A stretch of 64,000 nt of DNA from Monosporascus cannonballus (taxonomy: Eukaryota; Ascomycota; Sordariomycetes; Xylariales): NCBI GenBank assembly GCA_004154925.1, contig QJNS01000713.1, positions 18,098 to 82,097 on the forward strand, in the 5' to 3' direction. Below the pieces are notes generated by a model that was not told the origin of the DNA, searched no databases, and was given only the letters and a program-made list of their open reading frames with translations. This document shows, in pieces, positions 36,101 to 47,440 of the stretch. Position 1 is the stretch's first letter. Each line of letters begins with the position of its first letter. Both the position numbers and the translations under genes were made by a program.

Positions 36101-38860
36101 ATTATTTAATTGTCGATAATTAACCATAAGTCGTAATTTCTTATTTTTCTTAGGTACGAAGAATATAAGGTATCCTGCCGATAACTTCAAAGGTCGAATT
36201 TATTTTTTATAGCCGATTTTCTAGGTATTCCTTAAAAGTGCGTAATTCGTTTCCGTTAAAATTGTAAATAAGGTAAAACTTTGTTGAAAATTTTTTTTTA
36301 AAAATTATTTCGTAATCTTATTCGTTATGTTCCGGTAATTTTATGTCGAGCTCCTTTTCGAAAAACTATTTGTATTTATGATATTATAGTAATATATTAA
36401 TTAGGTTTTCTGATTTTTTAAGCTATTGCTTTTGTTATTCCAAATCGTTATTTAGTTATTTTAATTTCGCATTAATAATAATAATAATATGTCGTATTTT
36501 TCTTTAATACCTATTTTTTTTTGTATTTTGTTTTTTTGGGTAATAAGATATTTATTATATCTTTATGCCTATATTTGTTATTATTATCAATCGAATATTA
36601 AGATTTTAATTTTTTTTATTAATAGGGTATAAGGCGAACCTTACCTGGCCAGTTCCGTTATTAATTAAAATTCCGTATTAACGTATTTATGGTAATCTTA
36701 AGATTATATCGTAATTCCCGAATAAAACGATATCGAAATTAATCGTTTAATATTGTTCTTAAATAAAAATCTCGAAGTGATTAATTTTGCGTATAATTTT
36801 TCCGTTATTATAAATAAATTCCTAACTTTTGGCATTTGTTATTATATAAGGTTTTAACTTATATTTCCATAGCAGTTTAAGCTTATTGATTATATTCGGT
36901 ATAATATAATTTCCGCCTAAAGTTTTATAATCCATTATTGCAATATATTAGTACGTTCTTATTCGTATATCCAAAGTGATAAGGTTATTAACGTTTTTTA
37001 TTATTGGGTTTAAAGTTTTTTTTAGGAATTCCCTTTGATTTTTTTAGGTTTTATTATTTTGCGGCTTTTTTATAGGTAACTTTTTTTTTAATTTTTATTC
37101 GAATTTATCGAACCTTATTTATATTTTTGTATATAGCGCATTAAGTTATTATATTTATCGTTATTATCGGCATACTGTTCTTTCGAACTATATTAATTCC
37201 TTTTAGTTTTGTTATAATTTTTTTTCTTATCGAATAAATTATTCTTTTATGTTTACGATTACATCTTATTATATGTTATCCTGGTTGTCGTTTTAAAAAT
37301 CTTCTATAAACTAACGTATTTTTTCTTTAATAACCTTTTTTTCGTAAAGATTTATAATAAATATTAATTAAAAATAAAAATCCGTAATAATTTTTTAATA
37401 ATGTTTTTTTACCGTACGTTAAATTAATTCCTTTTCCGTTTAATAATTATATTATGTATAATAACAAAAAAGGTTTTTTTATAAATATTATTTTTCTTTA
37501 AGCTAATTCTTTATTTCGGCTAATTATTAAATATTTTTTAAGGTTATAATTCGAAATTGTCGATATTATTATTTATTATTCTTATTATTCCCGGTACGGT
37601 TTGGAAAATTTAATCTTTTATAATATATTTAGGTAATTTGTATATAAATATGTTATTTTTATTTTTTATAATCGGGATATTCTCGTCGTCGACAGTATAT
37701 GGCGTATATTTTACCGTATTAATTAGATATTCCGGAATAAAGTTTTTTTGTTTAATTCTAATATTTACGTAATTATCCTTATAATGCCTTTTATTACGTT
37801 CGCATTATTTATCGAGCCAATTTTCTGACTTTTCGTATTTTTCGTCGAATTTCTTATCGTAATGGTCCCGATTGGACCTTTTGTCGTAAGCCTGATATAT
37901 ACTTAGCTTGGATTATGTTAATAATTTTGCTATCGTTTTCTTAATTATTTTTAAATTGTTTTTCTGGTATAAGGATCTAGTTATTTTATTATGGCTTTTT
38001 AAATTTCTTATATTTATAGGCCTTATATCCCATTTTGCCATAATTAAAATATTTAATCTGGCTTTAATCCTGTCTATAAATAACGCCGAATTTCATAAAT
38101 CCTGGTACCGTTCCGTAAAAAATAAAGGGTGCGTTTCGTTTTTTCCCCTGGTTGGACTTATATCCCGAACGTAAGGCGTATTATCTTTTTTTTTCCTGTC
38201 GTTTTTCACATTATCGATTATTAATTTTAATTACTTTTATAATATACCGGTCTAAGGTAATTAATCGCTTAATCCGAATAATCTTATTATTTATATTATT
38301 TTTTAACCTTTTATAAAATATATCGATAAAAATATCGGCTTTGTCGTTTCTTTATTCTGCCTTAGCCGTAAAATTTTTGAAAGTTACGGCGTACTTAGAT
38401 ATAAATCCCTTTTATCGGAATTATAAAAGTTATTAGGCCGTTAATTTTTCTTTATCCGGATTGCCGAAATTATTACGTATTTTATTTTCGAAATTGGTAT
38501 AAATAAAAAAAATCTTATTAATAAAATCTTTTTTATTTACTTTTCTTATTTTTAGGAAATTTCTTATGATAAGTTTAAATTAATTAACCGTATTTTTTAT
38601 CAGGCATATTTTTATTACTAGGACTATATCCGCTAAGTTATTAAAGTTTAAAAAACGAAAATAAATTCGTACCTAAATTAAGAAAATCTAAGGGTTGCCT
38701 TTTTTATCGTAAGGTTCTGGCTTTTTTGGCTTTATACGAACGAAAAAAAGTTAAATAGGTAACGTAGCCCTAAGTTATCGAATTTCTTTTTTTAATTCCC
38801 GAATTCGAGCCTAAAACTGCTAAATAAGGGTTTTCTAAATGCTGGTCGACATTTTAACAG
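33190..38860 (-). pseudogene. gag-pol with chromodomain of C1
   Basis: Minus-strand gag begins near 38860. The zinc knuckle near 38010-38075 reads YFNYGKMGYKAYKYKK, with Cys/His turned to Tyr. The reverse transcriptase active site YLDDIFIF is near 35815-35855. A chromodomain remnant with EIKKIFDIRKQNGFTQYLIK lies at 33200-33300. The integrase region is interrupted by the solo LTR at 34059-34496. Confidence 0.82.
34059..34496 (+). repeat. Young solo LTR of the A family
   Basis: 438 bp, TGTTACAGGAACAGGGG to GGTTCGTTACA, flanked by TTATA (34054-34058 and 34497-34501). It is nearly free of RIP changes, unlike the two A1 LTRs, and stands out as a GC-rich island inside C1. It contains three tandem ATCACATAG-like units near 34200-34233. 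Confidence 0.92.
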
Positions 38861-38912
38861 TGTTAAATATTGCTCAGAATTTGACGGTATTACTGAACAA
38901 GAACTTGCAACG

Positions 38913-39288
38913 TATAACGGCTAAGCGATTTAACCAATTATTAAACCTTAAGTCGACGGGTTTATATTAGCAGAAGTATCGTAAAAATCTAAGTAATAAA
39001 TATGGTAACGTATTATATCTCTTAATATCGGAAATGTTTTATTATAAACGATTAATATTAATAAGTGTTATAAACTAAAGTTATTTAAATTATAAAATTA
39101 ATAAATATCTTTATACTTAATTTTTTTATCTTGTCAAGCCCGGCTTTAAAGGCTTTACGATCGATCCTATCGAGCCCGGCTCTAGAGGCTTTACGATCGA
39201 TCCTGTCGAGCCATTACGTGACTCGACCTACATGGCTTAGTTACCGTTGCGACCGTTTTCTGAGGCCGCAGCCCGTTAGGTCATAATA
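38913..39288 (-). repeat. 5' LTR of C1
   Basis: 376 bp, starting TATAACGG (RIP of TGTGACGG) and ending GGTCATAATA, followed by ATTAA. Confidence 0.88.
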
Positions 39289-39714
39289 ATTAATGGTTTT
39301 GTCGATATTACGTTGTTTGCGTATTAAATCCTTTTTTAATTTTTGCTAAAGGCGTAAAAACGTCTTTTTAATAATAATTTCTTCTCAATTTAAATAATCA
39401 TTTTTTTCTTAATACGACGTAAGGAATCGATTAGGACGTTAAAATTATTGCAGCGACGACGGTTCTTAATATATTTGTTATAACGACGAATTTTTTTAAT
39501 TATTTAATATTTAGTACCATTTTCGAAATATGACATATATAGCATAATTTCAAAATCAAATTTAATAATATAAGTAACCAAAAAATCTAAGCTTTCTTTT
39601 TGATTAGGACGATTACGAAACTTAGGGTTAGCAATACGACCTGCTATAGTAAAAGAAGATAACTTACCAGGAAGGAAAATCTTTAAAGATAAAGATCCTA
39701 GGGAAAAAAAATCG

Positions 39715-40086
39715 TATTACGACCTAACCTAAGATCGGCCACGAAAACGGTCGGACCTATAAAAGAAAAAGTTACATAATTTAAATCTTTTTTGGCATCA
39801 AAATCTAAATAAATTTATATAAAACTAACCGAATCCTATGGCATTAGATCTGCGATAACGTCGACATTTAATAAAGATTTAATTAACGCATAAAGATATA
39901 TACGTTTATTATTTCTATAATTTAGATAGCTTTAGCTTGCAATAACAATTCGTTACCTAAAGTACCTTTAGCATTACGAGATGTAACATGTTACTATATT
40001 TATTGCTCAGATTTCCACGATACTCCTGCCAATATAAACCCGTCGACTTAAGGTTTAATACTTGGTTAAACCGCCTAGCCGTCATA
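39715..40086 (+). repeat. 3' LTR of C2
   Basis: 372 bp direct copy of 26229-26600, followed by AGTTA. Confidence 0.87.
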
Positions 40087-40319
40087 AGTTAGGTATAAGT
40101 TTTTCTGAACTTAATAAAAACGATATTATAGGACGATATTTAAAAAATAAATAACATATTTGATCCCCGTTATTAATTAGTAAAGGATTAATAATTAGAT
40201 TAGACGATTTACTTTTTATCGAAGAAGTTCTTTAACTAATTAATAATATGGTACTTTTTATTATTCGATTTTAAGGAGGATTATTTTCGCAGCCCAGATA
40301 ACAACTTACCCCGGCCCTT

Positions 40320-43300
40320 AAGAATATTATCAAGGTCTAGGGAAAGGAGTTGGAGGAAGAAGTGGCTAAGGAAAAGGCTGAGGAAAAATATGGAGCCGAG
40401 GTCCTAAAGAGAAAAGAAAAAGAACTTATTATGGAAGAAAGATTGAACTTTCTGGCATAAAAAGTTAAAAGCTTAAAAGAAGAGAATATTTAGTTCGTTA
40501 AAGGAAAAAAACCGGTTTTTCTTAGTTCGGTTCCGCTAAAGGACGAAATTAAGGAAGTGGGTTTCGACCACCTTCGGAATAAATACCAGAAAAAATTTCG
40601 ATTTTGTTATTATTTGGCGTGAATTAAATCCGTAAAAGAATTATTTTACCTTTTAATTACTAGGGAATGCCAGATATTAAGAGCTATAAATTAACTTCCT
40701 TTAAGCCTTATGATGGATTTATAGATATGAAAAGATTTCTAGTGCAGGTTAAATTTTACTTTAAGTTTTATAAGAATTTTGTAACGAAAAATTATTAAAA
40801 GGTAACGGCTATTTTTTAATTACTTACCGGAAAAATTCTTTTGTAATTCGAACTTATTATAAAAAATTACTTATAAAATTACCTTAATAAATTTTCAGAT
40901 ATGATTAATTATATTTTTAGCAAGTACAAATATTTCGAAAAAAAAATGCGAACTTTATTTAAAAACCTAAATAAAGAATAACATATAGTTAAATAATTTT
41001 ATTTTTTTCGTTAAATTAAATTAGCATTTAAATATATGATTAAATTTAATTGCTTAATAGTTATTTTTAACTTATTAAAAAGCGCGTTATTTTATTTTTA
41101 TTATAACGGCTTAAAGCTTTAAATTAAGAACAAATATATATAAAACTTAAGATGGGATCCTTTACAGAATATATTAATAAGGTTATTATCGCCGACCGCC
41201 GCACTTTTAATTGGTACTTCGAAAAGAAAGAAACCGGCAAACAAAATAACGACAAGAGTTTTAGTAGCCGAAATAAGAAAGATAAGGGCAAATCTTAAAA
41301 GGAAGCGAATGCCGTTTCGAAGGAGTCTATGAAAGATAAGTTTAACGTAAAATGTTTTAACTGTGGCAAAAAAGGGTACTTTAAGAACGAATGTCGCTTT
41401 TCTGCTAAAAGGAACTTTAAAAAGGAAGGAATTCCTTAACCCTAGAAAAAAATCAAAATAACTAAATAAGAAATAGATAATGAGGTAAAAAAGAAGGAGA
41501 AAAAAGTTAGTTCGATTTTCTCCCAGCCAGAATTTATTAATACTATAACTACTTAAATTCAGAATAATAACTCAAAGTACGAGGATTATCTTATCTGCTA
41601 GGATTTTAGAATTAGAGCCTGTAAGTATCACCTAGGATAAACGGCTTCCAGGATAGTTATGGCGCTAAGATGCCGTTGTTATTTTGAATTATCTTAGTAC
41701 GAGATATATAACGAGGACGGTTAATTTCGACCTGACGTTAGTAATCATAGATAATTGTTCTTAAAGCTTTATAAGTTCTCCGAATACTCGGTGAATATTA
41801 AAAATCCTTATAACTTATTGCACTTTACCGCTTGTTACCGCGATAATTGTTTCGTTTATCTTAAAGCCAAAGAAAATAATGACTTTTAATTTAAATGGGA
41901 TGAAAAAATATTTATTAAGCCTGATAACAAATGTAAATGTACAGAAACTTCCCGATGGCCAAAATACCTTAAGTTTTATTATTTATATCTTAATTTAAAA
42001 CGGAATCGGAAGGCCATATCGTAAGGATGCTTATGTTACTCCTTAACGCTTTATATTTAATATAAGCTCCTAAATATAAGAATATCTTTTTCGGAGATAT
42101 ACCTTTCCGACCTTATAATTTAAGAAATATAAAACCAAGAATTAAGCTAAAAGAAAATAATTATTTTCGAATGCTAGTTAGGCAGAAAAAAATGATATAA
42201 GTGCATAAATAATCATTATATTAAGTACGCGGCTAAAAAGGCTCGAAAATGGAAACGCCTTTTCGCAAATAAATTATTCCAATTAAAAAATAGTAAAAAC
42301 TTTTAAAAGTAAGGTATCGAGAAGCCTTAATATATAAAACCTTATGTAAGGTAATTAAGGGATTACGTAATCAGATCGAAATTTCTTTATAATACAAAAA
42401 TAAAACGTTTAAAGTTATAATCGACTTAAGAACAAAAGATAATTTTATTTTTTCTATAATAGCAAAAAGGTATTAGATTCCCTGGAAATATAAGTTAAAA
42501 TCTTATAAGTTACGTACGGTGGACGGAAGCTTATTTATATACGAAAACGGACAAATCTTTCGAGAAACTAAAGAATTTCTAGTACGGATCTAAGGATACC
42601 AAAAACGGATTTCGTTAGATATTACCGATATTTCCGAATACGATATTATCTTGGAAATACCATGGCTTAAGTCCAGCAATTTACGTATTAACTGGAAGCA
42701 TTAAATATTTTTATGAAAAAATAAATTATCTGAAAAGAATAATCAAGAAATTTATTATATTATTAAGGAAGTCCAGATTGTAAATCAAGTTTTTATAATA
42801 TTATCTAAGTATTAACGATTCAAGAAATTATTCAAAAATAAGGAAAATTACGAATTACTACCATATAATTAATGGGATCATAAAATATTTATTAAAAAAG
42901 GACATTATTCTAAACTTTACAAAATTTATTATATAAACCTTAATAAGTTAAAGGCTTTATGGAAAAGTATTTAATTTAATTTAAAAAGAGAATATATTTA
43001 ACCTTTTGATTTCTTAGCTGGATACTCCATTTTTATAGTATTAAAAATTAAGGATAAAAAGCAAAAAATTAACGAAAATAAAAACCTGGTTTTTAGAAAA
43101 ATAATCGATTACCGATAGTTAAACGATATTACGATTAAGAATGGATATTTCTTAATCTTTATAAGTACGTTAAAAGAAAACGTTAATAAAGTAAAATGGT
43201 TTACCGTATTTAATTTTCGAAACGGTTATTACCGTATTAAAATAGCCAAAGAAGAAAAATGAAAAACGGCATTTAAAATAATATATAGATTTTACGAATA

Positions 43301-45720
43301 TAAAGTAATACCTATGAGATTTATTAATGCTTCCGTTAATTTCTAATGTTTAATTATAACCACTTTCAGAAAATTTCTGGATAAATTTGTATTCGTTTAT
43401 CTTGACGATATCCTTATTTATTCCGAAACTTTTGAAAAATACAAAAAGCAAGTCGCCTAAGTGCTCCAGACGTTAAACGAAGCAAATATCCGAGTTAACC
43501 CAGCTAAAAGCATATAGCATACGCAAAAACTAGATTTTTTAGGATATATTTTTATCCTCGGCCAAATTTAGATTTAACGTTTTAAAATGGAAGCAGTTAA
43601 GGATTAGCTTATTTTTAATAAGGCAACCATTATAAATATCCGGTAGATTTTAAGATTTACGAGTTATGTACGCGGCCTAATTAAGGGATATAAAGATATA
43701 ATTAAGCCGTTAACGAAATTTATTACCAAAAAGTACGTAAAAAAAAATTTAAATTTCTAAAAGATACGAAAAAAATATTTTAAGTATTAAAGGATATAAT
43801 TATTAATGGATTTATAATAAAATTACTTAACGCAAATAAAAAGAAATGCTTAAAAACGAATATTTTAAATTATATATTAAGTGTTATCCTAAAATAATTA
43901 AAGGATAACGGCAAATGGTACCTAATAACATATTATTTAAAAGTATTTCGAGATATAAAGCTTAAATATTTAATTTACGATAAGAAGTTATTAACGATTA
44001 TTAATGCTTTTAAAAAATAAAACCCTTTTTTAATAGAACAAAAAACCCTTTAATATTTACTTTAATTATAAAAACCTTACCTAATTTATAAAAACCCAAA
44101 AACTGAATAAACGATACGAAAAATGGATACTTTTTTTATCAAAATTCAATTTCAAAATATATTATATTAAGGAAAAAAAATATCCAGGCGGATATTTTTA
44201 ATTGCAGAAAAAATTATAACTTTAAAATTTTTAAAAAAAGCATACAAATATTACAGTATAATCAGGATAGCATTATACAATTATGCGAAATTCTAAAAAA
44301 ACCATTTTTCGAACTTTTGATATAATTTCGGAATTCTTACGATACAAAAAAACAAAAAGAAATTTAATAATTAAAAGAATAGTTAAAAAATTAATTACTG
44401 TATTATGGCAAAATCTATATTTCTAAGGATTAATAAAAATAATTCGTAAAGGAATTTTACGAAAATTTATTGTACGGATATTAAGGAATTTTTAAAATTA
44501 TCCGACAGTTATAAAAGAAATACGATTTCCTTAAGTTATGCCGTATGATTAAAACAGTCGTTAAAAACTACAATGTTTGCAATAAAGCTAAAACAATATG
44601 TCATAAGCTTTATAGGTTATTACAACCTACCGATATTCCTAATAAAACATGGAATACCATAACTTAGGATTTTATTATTAACTTACTTTTATTTAAAAAT
44701 TTAATTATTAAAGTTAAATACGACGGAATATAAGTAATAATTAATAAATTTATTAAATATAGATATTTTTTATTTTTTTTAAAAAACGTAACGGTAAAAT
44801 AATTAGCTTACGTCTTTATTAAATATTACTTAAATAAATATAAAATATTAGAAAAAATTATTTCCGATAAAAATACGTTTTTTACTTTAAAGTTTAATAC
44901 CAGCTTTTTTAAATAAATTAATACAAAACTTAAGTTTTTAATAACTTATTATCTTTAAATAAATAACTAAACCGAAAAGTTAAATTAAACCTTAGAATAA
45001 TACCTCCAAAACTATATTAATTATTAATAAAATAACTAGATAAAGTTCTTGTTATTAGCACAAATTATTTTAACATATTTATTAATAAGGATATAAACGT
45101 ATCTCCTTATATAATTATATACGGACATAACATAAAAACGAAACGACCCAAATAACCATTTAATAAGGTACTAAAGATTATTATAATTACTTCAAAAGCA
45201 AAAATACTAATAACAAAAATCAAAACGATTTAAGTTCGTTTTCATAATAAATTAAAGTTTCTTTAATAAAAAATGGCTTAATATTATAACAAAAAAAATT
45301 AAAAGATTAATTTTAACGAAAGGAAATAAAGTTTATTTATTATGCCAAAAACAAAACGCAACTTTAAATATTTTACAAATTAAAATAAAAAAACCCCGCA
45401 ATAAATTCGATTTTAAAAAGCTTAACTTATTCAAAATTAAAAAAATCGTTTCCAAAATTAATTACTGATTATCGTTATTTAAAAACATAAAAATATACCC
45501 TGTTTTCCATATTTCTTTATTTAAATTAACACTTAAGAACGCCTTATTAAAAATAGATTTAAAACTTAAAAAAAATTCCAACGAATACGAAATCAAACAA
45601 ATATTGATTTTTAAAATAATTAAAAACAAAGTTTAATATTTAATTAAATAAGAAAAATATTTATAAGAAAAAAATACGTAAAAACCGTTTAATTATTTAA
45701 CGAATACGATAGACCTAGTT
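40320..45720 (+). pseudogene. gag-pol with chromodomain of A1
   Basis: Gag ends in a zinc knuckle that has kept its core residues (CFNCGKKGYFKNEC, about 41350-41395). An extra block (about 41580-42010) contains LLHFTACYRDNCFVYLKAKE and ETSRWPKYLKFYYLY and corresponds to the block in B1. The protease region with its aspartate motif is near 42410-42690. The reverse transcriptase active site YLDDILIYSE lies at about 43396-43425. The integrase zinc-finger half NYNVCNKAKT is near 44570. A chromodomain (NEYEIKQILIFKIIKNKV) lies near 45575-45700. Stops and frame breaks are frequent. Confidence 0.84.
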
Positions 45721-45929
45721 AAGACGTTTTACCGCCAAAATCCTAACCGACCGTTTTTAACGCGGCTAAGGTCGCAAGCGATAACGGTTCTTCGCTTAAA
45801 TCCAACCCTACGGCGTTCTAATCGAAAAAAATAAACGCCTCCGCTATAGCGTTTATCTTAAAAGCAAATTACGCTTATTCCGCCTTTACTCGGCGTCGCT
45901 TTTTTTCTATCCTTTTTCGTTTTTTTAAT

Positions 45930-46430
45930 TAATTTAACTCCAAACCTTTTTTTAATAATTTTACCACCTTCTTTTTAAAAAGATCTTGCTGAAAACGTAA
46001 TTGCCTCAATTTCCTAACAAATTTTTTCGATTTTTTGTTCTGCCGACGTTGCAGTTCGTCCAGCTTTTTCTTAGCAGTTTCTTGGTAAGCCAGGAAGTTA
46101 TCTTCAATTTCGCGCTGTTTTTTTTTAAAAAACGCTTTTGCGTTTCGTTCATTTTTTTAAAAGAATTTATCGTTAAAACGTTACAAAAAAAGCGTTGGTA
46201 ACGAATATAACAGTCGCAACTTGGGTAATCCAACGCATAAAAATAATTCTTTTCGCCAAATCGAACGCAATTAAAACAAGCAAAGGCTTTGGTCCCGAAC
46301 CTTTTAATTAATTTAGCGCAAATATTATGGGAATCGCGTTAATTTAAACGAGGTTTTCTTTTTTTTTCTAAATACGCCCTATTATAATAAAATCAGCTGG
46401 AATATCTTTAATTTTTTCTAACAAACCAAG
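45930..46430 (-). pseudogene. Antisense ORF in the 3' region of A1
   Basis: The minus strand opposite pol shows a cysteine-rich block (KRFGTKAFACFNCVRFGEKN, then ALDYPSCDCYIRYQRFFCNV). After one frame shift it continues as a basic coiled-coil-like segment (AYQETAKKKLDELQRRQNKK, then VRKLRQLRFQQDLFKKKVVK). It is the best preserved of the antisense frames, with few stops, and probably encoded about 170 residues. No known domain named; the Cys spacing could form a zinc-binding site. Confidence 0.55.
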
Positions 46431-46485
46431 GTGGCGACTTACGGTTTTTATCTTTAGGACAAAGATCTTTGGAAAAGGGGAATAA

Positions 46486-46908
46486 TATTATAAGAACAGG
46501 GGTTCCTGTCTCGAAAAAACTAACCTTTAAAGCCTAACGCGGTCCTATTACGACTAAACCACGGACGGAAGGGTTTGGCTTTATAAATGATTTAGGTAAT
46601 CTAGGTAATTTGGTGCTAAATTACATAAATCATATAGATTTACGACATACTTACTTTAGGAATTAGGATATATAATAGATCGGTCTTTTATACAAATAGC
46701 ATTTACTTAATTTCGCTTTTTAGCTATTAATCTAAGCTTTTAATTCAAAGGTAATTGTACCATTTTTTAATTAAGAAAAGAGTCCTTAAATCTCTTTAAC
46801 GAACAGACCCCTAGTAAATTATTCCTCGCTCTATTGTTACCTGCAAATCAAGACCCTATTTCGGATACTGCTTATACCTCCAGGTAGATGTATGACAGGT
46901 TCGTTACA
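46486..46908 (+). repeat. 3' LTR of A1
   Basis: 423 bp, starting TATTATAAGAACAGGGG and ending GTTCGTTACA, followed by GTTTT. Confidence 0.86.
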
Positions 46909-46974
46909 GTTTTGCAGTCGGCGAGCTCTGTTTCTGGTGGTTATCGCGTTACCCTTTATAGCAGATAAAAAAAT

Positions 46975-47180
46975 TATAAAATAATGGATAGCTATAAGCT
47001 AGGTAAGGTGATTTCCGACTAGTCGTAAAGCAGATTTCAAAAAGTAAATGTATTAAGTTATTTCCATTTGGCGTTTCCCATTAGCTGCCAGATAGTAGAT
47101 TTATACTAGTAAGTGGGTCGGTGGCTGATCGGTGGCTGGTCGGCTACCAGCCTTATCCTCATAGGGGCTGGATTCTTATA
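46975..47180 (-). repeat. 5' LTR of element E
   Basis: 206 bp. It starts TATAAAATAATGG (RIP of TGTAAGATAATGG) and ends GGATTCTTATA, followed by TTAAT. Confidence 0.82.
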
Positions 47181-47269
47181 TTAATATATTAATTTTGTAA
47201 TTTATAACTTATTTCCTAATTTAAAGCAACGATGCCAAACTTATGTTTTAATTTTTTGTTTTTGTATTT

Positions 47270-47440
47270 GGCAATCGTAAACACTTTATTTCGAGATTTG
47301 TCTTTGTGTAATAAAAGTAGTCGGCGGTTGCTATCGGGATAATCTGGTTGCTTTTGTCGTTCGAATTGCAGTCGGCGGTTGCTATTAAAATAATTTGGTT
47401 ATTTTTGTTATTCGAATTTCCGGAATAAGAATTTCGTTTT
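47270..47440. repeat. Short tandem repeat in hAT right arm
   Basis: A unit of about 62 bp beginning GTCGGCGGTTGCTAT occurs twice in tandem (near 47320 and 47382); no gene is assigned. Confidence 0.4.

Larger units (their letters stand above)
32153..39288 (-). mobile_element. Ty3/Gypsy chromovirus C1, full length with a solo LTR inside
   Basis: 7,136 bp with LTRs 32153-32528 and 38913-39288 (376 bp each), flanked by ATTAA (32148-32152 and 39289-39293) inside C2. The coding strand is minus. A purine tract (AAAAAGGAGAATCG on the minus strand) adjoins the 3' LTR at 32528. Each LTR contains a tandem ~37 bp unit with GATCGATCCTGTCGA. Confidence 0.9.
31925..39716 (-). pseudogene. Antisense ORF in the 3' region of C2, split by C1
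   Basis: On the minus strand two pieces (39300-39716 and about 31925-32152) read through the C1 insertion. Visible blocks are DKTINRLFRFRRQKKFFYIK, VNRGLQLINKLDKQKGTEAE (with one stop) and PSFMPSFDSLN. The architecture, a basic coiled-coil-like region followed by an acidic/hydrophobic tail, matches the antisense frame of C1. Confidence 0.5.
26229..40086 (+). mobile_element. Ty3/Gypsy chromovirus C2, split by C1
   Basis: LTRs 26229-26600 and 39715-40086 (372 bp each, direct) are flanked by AGTTA (26224-26228 and 40087-40091) within A1. Removing C1 and its duplication leaves about 6.7 kb. gag, zinc knuckle, protease, reverse transcriptase, RNase H, integrase and chromodomain follow in order on the plus strand. 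A purine tract (GGGAAAAAAAATCG) precedes the 3' LTR. C1 sits downstream of the chromodomain. Confidence 0.88.
25756..46908 (+). mobile_element. Ty3/Gypsy chromovirus A1, split by C2
   Basis: LTRs 25756-26178 and 46486-46908 (423 bp each, direct) are flanked by GTTTT (25751-25755 and 46909-46913) within the leader of element E. Removing C2 leaves about 7.3 kb. The leader just after the 5' LTR (AATAGCTCCTTGATTAATAG) matches the leader of B1, and the sequence resumes after C2 at 40092. A purine tract (GGAAAAGGGGAATAA) precedes the 3' LTR. RIP-mutated throughout. Confidence 0.88.
11405..47180 (-). mobile_element. Ty3/Gypsy retrotransposon E, split by B1 and A1
   Basis: Two 206 bp LTRs (11405-11610 and 46975-47180) in the same orientation are flanked by the 5 bp duplication TTAAT (11400-11404 and 47181-47185). 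Removing B1 and A1 with their own duplications leaves about 7.4 kb, a normal Gypsy length. Coding direction is minus: gag-like remnants near 25300, protease near 24000-24200, reverse transcriptase near 23100-23600 and integrase near 21300-22600, which is cut by B1 and resumes below 13890. A1 landed in the 5' leader next to the right LTR. All of it is heavily RIP-mutated. Confidence 0.85.
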
